DNA of 64,000 nucleotides, from assembly GCA_029834535.1 (NCBI GenBank), contig JAQMWT010000440.1, forward strand, positions 62,001 through 126,000, given 5' to 3'. This stretch comes from Chrysophaeum taylorii (lineage: Eukaryota; Sar; Pelagophyceae; Pelagomonadales; Pelagomonadaceae). Positions 42,301 to 54,600 of this stretch are shown here, one piece after another. Made by a program: the position numbers and the translations under genes. Every line of letters begins with the position of its first letter. Positions within the stretch are counted from its first letter, which is position 1. The notes beneath the pieces were generated by a model. That model did no database searches. It was not told the origin of the DNA and saw only the letters and a program-made list of their open reading frames with translations.

Positions 42301-45300
42301 AAAGATATCAAAATTGATGAATGTGAGTTGACCTGCCTCAAAGGTCTCTCAGACGCTGATCGCAAAGCTTATGTTGCTGCCATCTCCAATGAGATTTTTG
42401 ACATTGTTAAGTTTGGCTGCTTTAAACTAGCGCTGCCAATGGTCAACTCAAAGCCTATTGACACCCGCCTCGTCCTACGTATAAAAACCAACGCTGCTGG
42501 TCAGTACATTAAACATAAAGCACGCCTGGTCTTACGAGGATTCTTAGCCTCTCTGGGCACCGATTTTTTCAACACATTCAGCCCTATGGCACAGCTTACC
42601 GGCATCCGTTGTGTTCTGGCGCTAGCAGCTTATCTGTGACTTCCCGTCTACCATGTCGACGTCCCTAACGCTTTTGTTCAAGCTCCCATCGACTCACATG
42701 TCTACGTTAAACTGCCACAAGGCATTTACCTTCTCGATCCCGAAGATACTAAATACCAAGGCCGCCGTCTCCCAAAGCTACTTACATCTCTCTATGGATT
42801 ACGTCAGAGCCCTGCCCTTTGGAATCGAACCATAAACAGCTTCTTTGATTCATTAGGCTATACACGATTTCGAACAGACACGTGCATTTACGCTAAAGTC
42901 CAAGCTGACGCTACATTTCTAATTTGCACGCTCTCAGTAGACGACGTCGTCATTACTTGTACTTCGGAAACTCTACGTCGTGAGTTCCAGCAAGCCCTGA
43001 AAAAGGAATACTCAGTCGACACCTTCGAGGAAGCCCATACTCTCCTAGGCATGCGCATAACGCGTACAACAGATGGCTCTATATCACTGGATTGTCAGGC
43101 TAAACTTGACGCATTGTTCGAAGAGTACCCCATTTTAATGCAGTTACGTCCCACTTCTACACCGATGTCACCATCAGCCACGTATAAAACTGGAGAGCCA
43201 TCATCTGATATGGACAAGTTCATTCTTCATACCTTCTCTACGCTACTCGGCAAGCTCACGTTTGTTCAATTGGCCTGTCGCCCCGATCTATCACAAAGTC
43301 TTAGTCGTTGCTCTCGAGGAATGCACAATCCAGCATTTCTACATGTTTAAGTACTAACAGGAACGCTCCGCTACTTGCGTAAGCCCGAAAATCGCAATCT
43401 TCGCCTCTGGTACTACTCTGGTCCTTCCGCTCTAATGGATCATCTTCGACTTCTTATTGGTAATCGTACTGACATGGCCACCATGTTGGACTACACTAAA
43501 GAACAAGTTAATTCAGGTAATTTTGATCCATTGGTCGCATTCGTTGATGCCGATAATGCACCTTCTTAGGAACAAGACCGCAGATCCACAACAGGCAACG
43601 CCATCTTTTTGTATGGTTCTCTCATCACTTGGAAGTCTAAGCTACAGCCTATAACAGCTACTTCTACGCATGAGAGTGAACTTATCGCCCTGAATATGTG
43701 TGCCGATGATGTGGTTTGGTTACGCAAATTGCTAACGGAAATGGCATTCGTTATAAACCCTCACTTTGATCTTCGCCAACCTTCAGGGGAAGATTTGCTA
43801 CTAGACTATGATGCTCAAGACAATCCCCTCCCATCGGACATGTCGTTCATACGTAACAGTCCTATACTTGGAGATTCGGCCTCTGCTATTCATCTATCAA
43901 ACAACCCCGACAGCGCGACTAAGGCTAAAGCTATCAGCACACGCTGGTTCCGTATACGTGACTACATACAGTTAAAACGAATCCGCCTACATCATGTTTC
44001 CGGTACCCATAATATTGCCGATGGATTTACCAAACCCTTTGGAGCTCCACTCTTCAGCAGATTTTGCACGTTACTCGGCTTACAACAACCCATAGCTCAA
44101 CAAGATGGTTAATCATTACCCTTCATTATGTCCGAAATGACTTTAAACTAACCCTGCTATGTAAAGGAATACTGGCTCGCTAAAATGTGAAATGCAATAA
44201 AAAATGTGATGTGGAGATTCCTCTCATGATGAATCCCACTAAAAACAAAGATGCTGCGAGCCGACGCCATTCTACCATGAACCGTGGTCGCGGTGGTGGT
44301 ATACTGTCACTGTCTCCACCTTTTAATGCGCTAACTCCAAGCGTTGCACCGACTAGTTCCCGTAATCGGAAACATCAAACCTATTTGTCGGTGGCGCAAG
44401 GACATCAATCTACGCCCGTGACGCCCAAGGCAACTGCCCAACAACAGCCTAAATCGCAAGCAGCGAAGTCTGAGTATTTCCTACTCAAACACTGTAAGTT
44501 TGACGTACTGGCGATGATGTCCGGGAACGTTACTGCTCTTGGCTCTTCGCCACCCAATTTTCTTATCCCGCAACATAAGGATCCTCAGTGTTGGCTTAAG
44601 TCTTTGCAGCAGCTGCTTACGGAAGCACAACAGACAGAGTTTGTAGATAATGTCCAATATCTTAGTTCATTGCTATGCGTCAAAGCTAAGCGCATTCGAA
44701 ACCCACCCGCTATATCTACTAATGAGGGGGTACGCTTTCATCGCTTCCCACCCATTAAAGGGGTTGTCAAAGTACATGTGACGTGTACAAAGTGCTACAA
44801 TAAAACTGAGATGCCGGGCACACCAGTTGTGCTCATCATCTGTACTGAAGATGAACTTAAAACTGACAGGATTCGCCAAATTATTGAGGATCATCTCGCG
44901 TCTGAGCAACATGCATCGCACTGTTTTGATGTACCGCGCCCTTTCTTTTTGTTAATTTGTGTGGTATGCAATTTGTCACACCATGGGATAGCTTTAATTC
45001 GCAACAGTCAGCAGCCCTTCCAACTTTCCTGCTTTAATGATCCAGCCGCCCATACGAGAGCTATAATCCTCCGCCTTGGAAAGTCCATTGCTATTAACAA
45101 GAAGCAGCTCAAAGAGGCAATCATGCAGACAGCAACATCCCTTAACGTTGATGCCTCTAAACTTATTGTTAACCTTGACGCTAACGCCATGCTCTTACTT
45201 CAGCTGCCCTTTATTTCGAGTGTAAATCTCGAGATTCTTGTAGCAGCTTGGTCTTTGTTACAGTCCGTTGAAGATTAAGTATGTGTGGTGACCAATCCTG

Positions 45301-46761
45301 ATGACCTACTTAACGTGCTGGTCGAACGCTTCGTTAATGATGTTTCCCACCAATTTGACGTACCTTCGTCCGAGACGTTACCGCCAATGCTTAATTATTT
45401 TCGTCAGCTATCACCTGTCCAGCAAACTGCCTTTTAAAATGTGCTAATCCAGGTTGGCTACCCCTCGGACATAATTGATGTCTTTAAAGATAATACCTCT
45501 TCTGAAGATGTTTGTTTCACCGGCGCCGATCGACAATCCACCAGCTGAACCCACGCCAGATAAAGCTGACGATAATATGGCTGAATCTTTACACCAATTA
45601 AAAGAAGAGGTTCGGTCTTTATCCTTACGTCTCACTAATACCGAACAGCAATTGATGGCACGAGATCAACAACTATCGCTTGCACTAACGTCTCTCACAC
45701 AGATGCAAGAGACTTACGAAAATTTAAACACTCGAGTGATCGAGAACATCAAGCATGTGTCTCTGTTAGACAACATCTTGTCAAGTCTTCAGATGCATTA
45801 GGACACCATAATCCCGTCCTCTGCTGTATTTGTCCATATCATTTCTCGGTCGCTTATTTCGTCTATTGGACAGCTTCCTCCAGACACGTATAATGAGGCA
45901 CAGCGAGTTGAAATCGATGCAGCAGCTCATCACCTCCACACAGCTATGTCTGATGCACACAATCGTGTTATTCCTGCATTGGATCTACACGCTCTTACAC
46001 CAGATGCTGCTATGTCTTTCCTTTCGTCTGTCACATCACCCTTGGTCAGTCACCTCGAGTGATGCAATGACTACGCATAATACCAACACTGTTAACGACC
46101 TATCCTACGATGATCATAATTCGTCTTCTCCAGAGTTAAAGGAACTGGACGATAATAGCGATGATGAATTGGACCCCACATCTGACGTTGTGGATACCGA
46201 TACTGCTGCTTCTTTGCGCAACATCACAACACGCTCGACATCATAATTAATTTGTCCTGTTCTGTTGTTGTTTGTTCCATTGTTTGCTGTTCTCATGTAT
46301 ATTGCACAAGTTCCGCCTCAAGAACGTCTGAAATGCATAAACTGTTTCCACACGTTGAGGGGGTCCAGAGAGCTACACTATTATGTGTGCGACACTGGAA
46401 CATTTCACACCTATCTCTACACGAGGGTTTTCTCTCCGTAATACGGCTTTCCCTCTCTCCTTCCTTCCTTACCCTTCCGCCCTTTTTATCTCAGATTATG
46501 AAGAACCCAATCTGAAGCTCTTTTCCAACATGGAGTAGGCCTCCAGGTGCGTACCGTCGGGTACGGGGTTTTCTGTTTAATTAACAGAGACTTCGTTCCT
46601 CGTTGTCAGTGTATACGCTTCTATGGCACCTAATGTCCTTAAGGAGCTAGGGCCTAAATCCCTACCTTGTGTATTAGCACGTGACAAGCGGAATGGTCTG
46701 TACACGCCTAAGACTGCACCCAGTCTCCACCATGTACCCGGAGAGGGTCAAATCTCTCCAG
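39380..46761 (+). mobile_element. Copia-type element B with extra 3' frames (fossil)
   Basis: A Ty1/Copia-type element clearly different from Copia 1-3 and visibly more AT-rich. Parts in order: a 5'-incomplete gag/protease-side region (from about 39.4 kb), the zinc-binding pre-integrase segment (about 40300-40450, FCVDCAIRKKRFPHPHH), integrase core and linker (about 40500-42250), reverse transcriptase (about 42330-43350, KHKARLVLRGFLAS), RNase H (about 43540-44110), then about 2.2 kb of further reading frames (44190-46250), a purine tract GTTGAGGGGG (46354-46363) and a partial 3' LTR (46364-46761). The extra frames include one of about 350 codons with two CxxC pairs and a later Leu/Gln-rich coiled coil. 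The function is unknown. The 5' LTR is missing and the coding part has about ten breaks. Its age is moderate, judged only from the state of the frames. Confidence 0.85.
46364..46761 (+). repeat. Partial 3' LTR of element B
   Basis: 398 bp that match 63214-63609 at roughly nineteen bases in twenty. It follows the purine tract of element B directly and is cut off at the junction with the reversed Copia 3 fragment. Confidence 0.85.
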
Positions 46762-49000
46762 AAGGGACACCGGCCGGTAAACATGAGATCAGCGTGGATA
46801 ATAAGATAGGGCGCAACGGCACGTGGGCGTGACAAAATTTCGTTTTCAGGAAGAGAGCTGGGAGTGGATTCACGTGGTCTACGATGACCAACATATGCGC
46901 AGCATGCATTTTACCCAAAGCACAATCAGGACAAAAAGAAAGAGACGCGGAACTTGGGAAGAGCGGGGCACCAACAGCGACAGAAGACAAACGGCGGATA
47001 TAAGAGGGACTATAATGACCAAGACGAGCATGCCAAATGTAGTAGGTGAGTTGGGTGCGTTGAGACGCAACGGGAAAAGCGCAAGGGTCGTGTACGCGAG
47101 GGCAAGAAGAAAATGCCGCAAATGGGGAAACAGAGTCCGCGTAGGGTGCAGCGGTTGTATTGCCGATCCAACAGACGATCAATAGGAGACCACAGCGACG
47201 GAGCAGAGGAATGACATGATGCGTCTGGCGGTGACGTAAGATTCGCTGAGGATGAGTAGGGCCAACATCCTGGATCGTATGACAATCGTAACCAGCCTGC
47301 TCAAGGGCATTGTCAGAAAGAATCCGTTTGTCACCAAGGCCAGGAGAGATGAGTGTATGCGGGAGGAGTGTGATATGGATGCCATGAGGGGCGGAAAGAG
47401 TGGGTGCTGGAGAAGGAAGACCACGATTGTCAAGAGGACCAATTGAAGGGAACGTTAAGTGAGCAGTTCAAGAACCAGAAACAGAGCCAGTGCCTAATAG
47501 CAGAGTTGATCGAGTGCTGTCGAGTGTTGTCAAGGTTTGTAAAGCCAGCACAGAAATTGAAGAGATTGACGTTGGCACCCGTATCGTAGACAACAAGGCG
47601 AAGGTTGTTGGAATGAAGATAGTCGCGCTCACGGGCGGTGAGCAGAGCGTTGAGTGAGTTGGTAGAAGACAAAACTTGGTGGTGAATGGTTGGGGAGATT
47701 GAAAAAAAGATGGAAATTGAAAGACGGATAGGTGGGTGCAGGTAAAGATGGGTCGGGGGACATGACGGTGGAAGGTGTGGGACAGAGGGTGTGGTGGAGG
47801 GTGGCAACGCAAGAAGCGGCGGAGAGGGTTGAGAGGGAGGCAAGAGTGGTATGGGGGCGGAGAGATAGTTTTGGTAGAATGGTGGATTTGGGCGAGGTGG
47901 GTATTGGGGACGAGAAAGAGGGCGGGGTGCGGCTTGGGAGAGTGAGTAGCGTTGGCGCTTGCGACAATCTTTCTTGTAATGACTGACCAGGAATGCCACA
48001 AAAGTGACAAAGGTCAGTAGGGCGTGGGCGCTTGGGATAAGGAGAGCCACGGTAAAATGGAGGCTGTGGCCTGGAACGGAAAGGTGGGCGAGGGTGGGAA
48101 CGTGGATGGAAGCGCAAAGCATTGAGACGATGGAAGCGTTTAGGGCAGTAGGATGGTTGCTGCCACCACAAAAAAGTCACCACAACGAGCGCGATGGCGG
48201 CGACCCTCACGTAGAGCAACGTTGACAACCGGAGACGTTGGTCTGGATATCTAATCGAAAACTTTGCTATTGAGGCGATCAACGAAACCATCATCATACG
48301 TGCGCAGTTTAGGGTCTCAAGCGCAATGAGATCCTTAGACAAGATGGAATCTGGAATTTTTTTTGTTTGAAGCAATTGCAACAGCGTCAGAGAAATCTTG
48401 ATGATGCCGAGCCACTTCAACTCCGGTGATGAACTTGTTAAGAAAGGTCTCAAGATCATCAATATTATTGCACACCAGTGAATGAATGCAGAGAAGCAAT
48501 GGCAGACTGAGCTCCGCGATCCCCACGGCCCACGAGTAGACGACATCGGTAGTGATGCGCTTGTAAAGCCGCGTGAAGAAGTTCATATCGCGGTTTTCAC
48601 GGATATCCGCACGATCAGCAGCAGTATCATGCATCGGGAGGGCCATAAACAACGCAGAGTACGAACGTTTTGTTGCTTGACGCGAAATTCTTCTTCCGAG
48701 CAGCCAGATGCTGAGATGCTAGTCCAAGTTTCGTTGGTTAAGATAATGTGATCGCCGGTGGAGATGATCATGTTCTCGAGACGACGCGTCCATTGGTGGA
48801 AAAGATGTTGCTCACCGCTGAAGGCATCAAGTTGTTTTTTTTTGCGGCGAAAGCCTGCTATAAGCAATGAACTCAAGCCGACGAGGAGGCGCCGCGAAGT
48901 CAAGCCCAGGTTCGATCGAAACGAACGAACACTGCTGCCATGTGACAACAGGAATTAATTATTGGGGCGTTACTCTAGCGAAATACTAGATACGTGGTGC
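46762..49000 (-). mobile_element. Copia-type fragment 3, reversed (fossil)
   Basis: The 5' half of an element of the Copia 1/2 family on the minus strand. Reading leftward: an LTR remnant (49000-48941) ending in ACA before TGG, gag with zinc-knuckle region (about 48900-48000), protease region (about 47600-47550), and pre-integrase segment (about 47170-46900), stopping at the start of integrase. Everything 3' of that is absent at the junction with the element B LTR. It is broken, with several breaks plus the large loss. No target duplication can be shown. Confidence 0.88.
48941..49000 (-). repeat. LTR remnant of Copia 3
   Basis: About 60 bp corresponding to the inner part of the Copia 1 LTR (GCACCACGTATCTAGTAT to the terminal ACA). 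Confidence 0.75.
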
Positions 49001-51650
49001 GACGCGAAGCCATTGGTCTCGAGTAGTGCTCGCGTGTCAATCCAAGGGAAGGCCCGTTTGCCAGGAGCCGCCGCGACGGAGTCGTCCGTAAGAAGAAGCA
49101 GCTAGGCGGGCGGTGTCATAGAAGTGAAGAGAAATACAGGTGGAAACTCTTTATTCACTTTCCGCCATGGACACGAGCTATTACTCCGAGCTGAACGAAG
49201 TTATATAGTGAGGCTTCTTTTTTTCGAGAGTCGAACGAAGGACGCAGGTCTCGCCTGACGTCAGAGGAAGATCCTTGCGGCCTGCTTGGCGCGCTTCGAA
49301 CTGTCTGGCGCTTGGCCTAACTTTCTTGCTCCGACAGCGGGTACTTGCTGCTCTCGAGAACTTGTCCTTTAGGGGGTACGCCCACCCGCGAAAGGCGTGA
49401 TGGTGAGGTCGACCAAGAGACGTTCTCGCCGAGAGGCGACAAACTTGGACCGTCTGACACCTGCGGTGGGTCGAATTTGATACAACGCAGGAAGTTGTTG
49501 TCGTACTGGTCCTTAAGGAGGAAGCCGGACCTGGCTCGAAGAAAGAAGTGGCGCGATACTTCGGGTCTGGGAGACCCCGTGCTCGCGAGCTGAACGACCT
49601 CGGTGATGGTCTGGATGCCCTAGTTGTTGAATCACGGGACTTGTCTCCAGACGCGAGAGAAGTCCATATTATGATTGGACAGGATCAGTTATCAGCGCTA
49701 ATTGAGCCGGGCCTAATTAACTAATGAGCCAGTCTGCGTTCGACAAATTCCCTCCGAAAAAGTTCTCGTGTTGTTGCGAGCACTATCGGTTGAGTTGAGG
49801 GTGGCGACGTGCCTATGCTCTTCCGAGGATGCGAATTGTGGGAAAAAAAACGAAGGATGCATCGCGAGTCAAAGCGGCAAGCGGAAGATGACGTGCCGGC
49901 GTTCAACAGGAGCGCCAAACTTACCCGTGGGCATTACGCGGGGAGGGCGACTAACTTAAAAAGTGCGCCATCGCCGCCGCCGCCGCTAAAGCGAAGACGC
50001 TCGCCGTCCTGGCGACCGTTGACTTGAACGCTGACAACGCGTCGGTTGCGACAGCACGGTGGGACCGACCGAACGACAAGGCGTAGCAGCAGCCGCATGG
50101 TCTGCCGGGTCGAGACGAGAGTTCAAGGTCAAGATCCGCGGCTCCTACGACACCTTCGCGAAGCTCGCCCGAAAGATGGAGGAAGAAGTCGAGGCGGCGA
50201 AGAGGGCGCTGCAACGAGAGTGTGCATCACCAACGTCGAGGACTAAGTTTTCTTTCCATGCCGCCGCCAACGAGAAGAGCTAGGTGTCACGGCGAAGGAG
50301 GAGGAGGGAGCGCCGCTCCGAGATACGCTCCCTTCGCCGCTTTCTTTTCGGGGCGCAGCATTCCAAGCTCCGTCCTGGCCAGCTCGAGTCCGCCTTGTAA
50401 GCGAATGCCCCCTTCGAACGAACGAACAAATCGACAAGCCAGTGCTGCTTCTGCCTCCGACGCCAGCCCAAGGCCAAGACAACCCCGCGGCCGAGCGTGC
50501 TGCCCCCACCCGCCGACGACGAAGAGAGCCTGGCAGAGATTTAGATTTCAGATTTTGTTTTTCGGCGATAACTTCTTGGCGCTCACTCCGAAGTCTATGC
50601 TTGATTCCTGCCCGCGCGCTGCGGCCTCGTCCCGTTAAGAAGCCCAGCCTCGTGCAGGGACGGAGCACGACGCAACGATGTGATGAGCGGACTCGCTTGC
50701 TCTTAAAATGGTTAATCGCCGTGGTTAATCGTCTCCTTTGTAAGGGAATGAATGATCTCGAACTTGTTCTCGACCTTCTTGACGATCGATGTGGCCCTCC
50801 TTGTCTCGAGCCCACTTAATAAATAAACTCCTTGTTCGTGCGCAGGGTCACGAGCATCTCCAGCTCCGAGGATGGTGTTGCAGCACCCTCAGTCATGACG
50901 ATAATAAGTTGGCAGCTGAGATGATGATGCGCGAGCGCGCCGATATTGATTGATTGCTCTTCGCGCCTCTCGTGCAATGTCTGGAAGGTAGCCGTACTGA
51001 TGCGCTCGCAGAAAGTCCCCTTTCACCACGCAGCGCGCCGATGTTGATTCCCCTTGGAGCCTCGTGCGATGTCCGGAAGGTAGCCGTACTCCTGGTTGCC
51101 TTCTATTATTCGCAGAGTGTAGAGCTTGCCGACGGACGACGTTGAGCAACATCATGTCCAAGAGCTTGGAATCCTGGAGGTGTCGGAGGAAGGAATCCGA
51201 GGGAAAAAAATTCCTCGACCCACTCACTCGATGGTGCAAGCGTACTGGGCCCGCTTCACGAAGACGTGTTCGAACTCCACCTTGAAGTCAGTCCTCCGGC
51301 ATCGCCTCCTCCTCCTCCGATGATTAAAGAAGGTTGCTGCTCTTCGCTCGCTGAGGAATAGCCCAGAAGTCGGGCTCGCCATCGTCATCTGAGTCGGACG
51401 CCGGCGCAGTCGCATGACGCCGTTGCCGTTCTCCTCCTCACCGTCGTCATTAGTACGTACCACCCTCGATCTCATTCTGCACGTTGATGTGGCATGCCAT
51501 CGGAGGCGGCGACTGCTCCCGCTTCGGGACTCGGCCCGGCCGTCGCACGCGGGGTTCGTAACGCAGACATCGTCTACAAGACCACCCCCCCGCGACGTCG
51601 CTCAACTCGACTCGTCGACATGGGTGACGACATACGGATGTAGTACAATT
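49001..51650. pseudogene. Decayed coding tract, unrecognised
   Basis: About 2.6 kb with protein-like blocks on both strands. On the plus strand there are AKTLAVLATVDLNADNASVA (about 49995-50055) and EFKVKIRGSYDTFAKLARKM (about 50120-50180), followed by a short coiled-coil-like stretch. On the minus strand there is KQHWLVDLFVRSKGAFAYKA (about 50460-50395). Two plus-strand segments near 50990 and 51070 share GTCYGGAAGGTAGCCGTACT, a short internal duplication. No domain is recognised. Intact genes are not supported. Confidence 0.35.
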
Positions 51651-52124
51651 GTAATTTAAAAAACTTTACCATCATTTTGTAAAGAAATAGTAAAATAGGT
51701 AAAGTAAAGGAATTTCGCTTTTTTTGCTTGTAGCGACGTTTGAGTAAATGCACAACGCTGGTGGCTCAAAATTACAATTCGCTCCCTCAGAAAGACCAGA
51801 CTTTGGCACGACACCTCCAGCGACTCCTACGAGTTTTCTTTGAGGCGGCCGGGCACGCGTGGGTGCAGACGTCGAGGCAGCGTCATCGACCTCTTGGGTG
51901 AATTATTTTTTCTCGGGATCGCAACAAACAAACAAACAACAAACCGGGTCAATTATAACATTAGCGCTGATATATAACGGTCAACTTCCAGCAGCCGCGA
52001 TTCCGCGCTCTAGAGGAATAGACTAGTATCGGGGCCGAGAAAACTACTAATCTTAAATCGCTGCCGAGGAGGAAAGATATGTAACGAAAAAGAGCGACCG
52101 ACTCTCTGGACCACGCAGCAGATA
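51651..52124. other. AT-rich gap
   Basis: About 470 bp with repeated TTACTATTT/AAATAGTAAA-like words around 51660-51715 and an (AAAC)n run near 51925. No coding support is seen. Confidence 0.4.
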
Positions 52125-52604
52125 TCAAGCACATTTCGTACGGCTGGCTGGCTGACCCGGTTGCGTTATGGTTTCAAATGACCGTAGGCCGAGAGGCACA
52201 AAGTTCGCTGGCCGATATTTTTTTGGGTTTGGCCCTTTGATGATGACTCGAAGGTGGATTTGGGTCGTCGCGAGGGCGACCGGAATAACTATCTTGAAAG
52301 CACCAAGAAGGCAGGAGTGGACATCCCGGAGCAAAGTAGAGTTACAGTAGGTGCTCGTGATCTCGAAGATGATGTTGTTACCCGCATGGAGCAGGCGCGT
52401 ATTAACCTCGTACGGGAGGCGAGAAACGCGTGCGTAAGGCAACTGCGAATGACGACGCTTAGAACGCCCTGTTTCATTTTTGGCAACCTTATATGTTGAA
52501 GGTTTGACACCACAACCAAAACCGAAATTACTACTTACAAACACGCTGGATCTATCACAGAAAAAAGTCTGACGACTCAAAATGCAAAATGCTCTTGCGT
52601 CCAT
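52125..52604 (-). CDS. Hypothetical 159-codon frame (doubtful)
   Basis: An ATG-started minus-strand frame with a reasonably natural composition (for example STYKVAKNETGRSKRRHSQL and FEITSTYCNSTLLRDVHSCL). It has no recognised domain, and its C-terminal half is basic. It lies downstream, on the same strand, of a LINE reverse-transcriptase scrap at 53.4 kb, so it may be a piece of that element or of another dead gene rather than a real gene. Confidence 0.25.
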   Translation of the reverse strand: MDARAFCILSRQTFFCDRSSVFVSSNFGFGCGVKPSTYKVAKNETGRSKRRHSQLPYARVSRLPYEVNTRLLHAGNNIIFEITSTYCNSTLLRDVHSCLLGAFKIVIPVALATTQIHLRVIIKGPNPKKYRPANFVPLGLRSFETITQPGQPASRTKCA

Positions 52605-54600
52605 TACTTCTTCTTCTTCTTCTCAAACCCCTGGAACATCCCACGCTAGACGCTTGCGTAACTCTAACATACGCGGTCGCGCGCGGTCGTGGCAGCCGCT
52701 TGCGCCACAGCGATACCCAACAACACAAACTATTGGTCCCAATGCCAATTCAGACGATGATTGTGTTGTTTCGAATCTGTCGAATGCGACGCTTCTCACA
52801 ACTTCGGGCATTATATTCCGCTTTGCCCTTACAACGACGTTAGGCATACCACTGCATGTCTCTTCGTCTGCAGCTCCTACTGCTGTCTCGCGTGAACAGC
52901 AGCAACATCAATCTTCTTTTATGTTAGTTCCTTCTTCTCGCGAACCATTTCGTTCGTGAACAGCAGCAGCAACAATCCTTCATGTTGGTTCCTTCTCGCG
53001 AACCATCGCATTGGGACTACACTTCCAACACACTGCTTGCACTGATCCGTTTCTTACTCAACAGTTGCCATGTCCTCATTCAAGACCCTCACGTCATCAA
53101 CGCACCACCGCCCGATCAGCAGCTTCCCCGACTACGTTGTTGATCATTGGGGGGGATCCGGGTCGAACCAGTCACGGTCGAACAGTTTTGGGTTGTCTAA
53201 ATCTAAGACCCTATCGATCATTATTCCAGGAACCTACGACACGCAGGCGTGGCCACCCCTACCGATAGTAGAGGGGTCTTCTGACGTCCACGTTTGTCGT
53301 GCGCGAAACTCGCACGGTTCATTCATTTATGGCGAGAGTAGTAGTTCCCGCAGGACCCTGTCGAAAGCCTGACGAAATCAATGAATAGAACCCATGGTTT
53401 CCGTATACCGTTCTCACGACGCTTCTTCTTCAATGCCATCTTCAGGATGAAGGGAGGGAAAGGTGACCGTCGAGATGATCGGTTCTTCTCAGGTCGCAAC
53501 TTCGTTTTTCTTGAGGGGGGTTGTCGTAAGAACAGCTGTTGTGGAAGCTTGATTGTTGCTCGTCTTGATCGAGTTGCACGTCATGATGATCAAGTTGCTC
53601 GTCTCGAGCTGCGATGCTTGCGGTGAGCGCAGCATTTTCGGTCGGCCGGCAGCGCGTTGAGCTTTGAGATTGGAGAGTTCAGTTGTGGTTCGATTATATA
53701 TTTCATCTAGGAGCTGTTGGAGCGGTTGCCAGAACGCTTGTGGGTCTTGTGGTCTAGCGATTTGCTTCGCCGATTCCAGACTCGGGACTTGTGGGTCGTC
53801 GTGAGTCGCCATCGTTTTCTTTGGGGTTGCGTTTTGTTTGTTTTGCCTTTCACACTTTGTTGTTCACCAGTAGGAAGTGATGAGACTTGACTACGGTGGT
53901 CTTAAAACTTTCAGGAACTTGAGGAGATTGCTCTTTTCTGGAAATCTTGAAAGTCTTTGTGTCGATCGAGATCGATGTCTTTCGGAGGAGGAGGAGGACG
54001 TTGTTTCTCTACCAGTACCGGACTGGGTCCAAAAAACCTCCAGTAAAAACCATCACTGTGCCTCTGGTAGTAGAGAATGGTGGCAGTGGTAGTGCCACTC
54101 TTATTGCCCTGTCTCTAACGCGACACAACGAGCAACACGGCGTTCGACACAGCGATTCGGGGTTGTTCACTAACTTGAAAGAATGCTCACACTTAATGAA
54201 GAAAAACATGTACACACCAATTAGACACAACAAACAGCGTTTAGTTGTTGTTGATTCAAATACGAGACATCATTCGGAGACACTGCTGCTTTGAAAAAGG
54301 TTAAGTATTTTTTCTTGGTAATGGCTGGCTAGGCCGAGAGCAAACTCGTCGCGAGCATCGGTGAGGTTAAGGTTGCATTCACGATTTTCAAGGCGATCCT
54401 TAATTTCGGGCGGAAAAGCCCTGACCTCGTTAGCGTAGCAATCAGTAGCCAACTGTGCTCCTTGATAGTCTGATATGAGTGGGAAAGATATGAGGCACCT
54501 GGTATCCAAAGGGACATAAATCTTTAACATAACCAAGGTGAGTGAACACCGTCCGTCACTCTGGTGTTGGAATATGGTTGTTCTCGCTGAGAAAAAAAAT
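52605..54600. pseudogene. Decayed region containing LINE-like pieces
   Basis: This stretch has no intact gene. On the minus strand, frames at 53489-53812 (MATHDDPQVPSLESAKQIAR start, then QAFWQPLQQLLDEIYNRTTT) and 54270-54536 (RAFPPEIKDRLENRECNLNL) look like natural protein and run toward the reverse-transcriptase scrap at 53.4 kb, so they may be its upstream parts. On the plus strand, a Ser/Thr-rich frame at 52582-52959 and a 55-bp imperfect direct repeat (about 52890-53010, with CGCGAACCAT) are seen. Confidence 0.35.
53335..53460 (-). mobile_element. LINE reverse-transcriptase scrap
   Basis: Minus-strand reading gives RRENGIRKPWVLFIDF and, one base out of phase, QAFDRVLRELL. Together they match the LINE reverse-transcriptase palm motif (L-F-I-D-x-x-K-A-F-D-x-V-x-R-E) just after the fingers. 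The shift between the two halves and the lack of further motifs mark it as dead. Confidence 0.6.

Noticed and set aside
50243-50815. 190-codon minus-strand frame
   Set aside because: Arg/Ser-rich shadow of overlapping frames. Only a short part in another minus frame looks natural.
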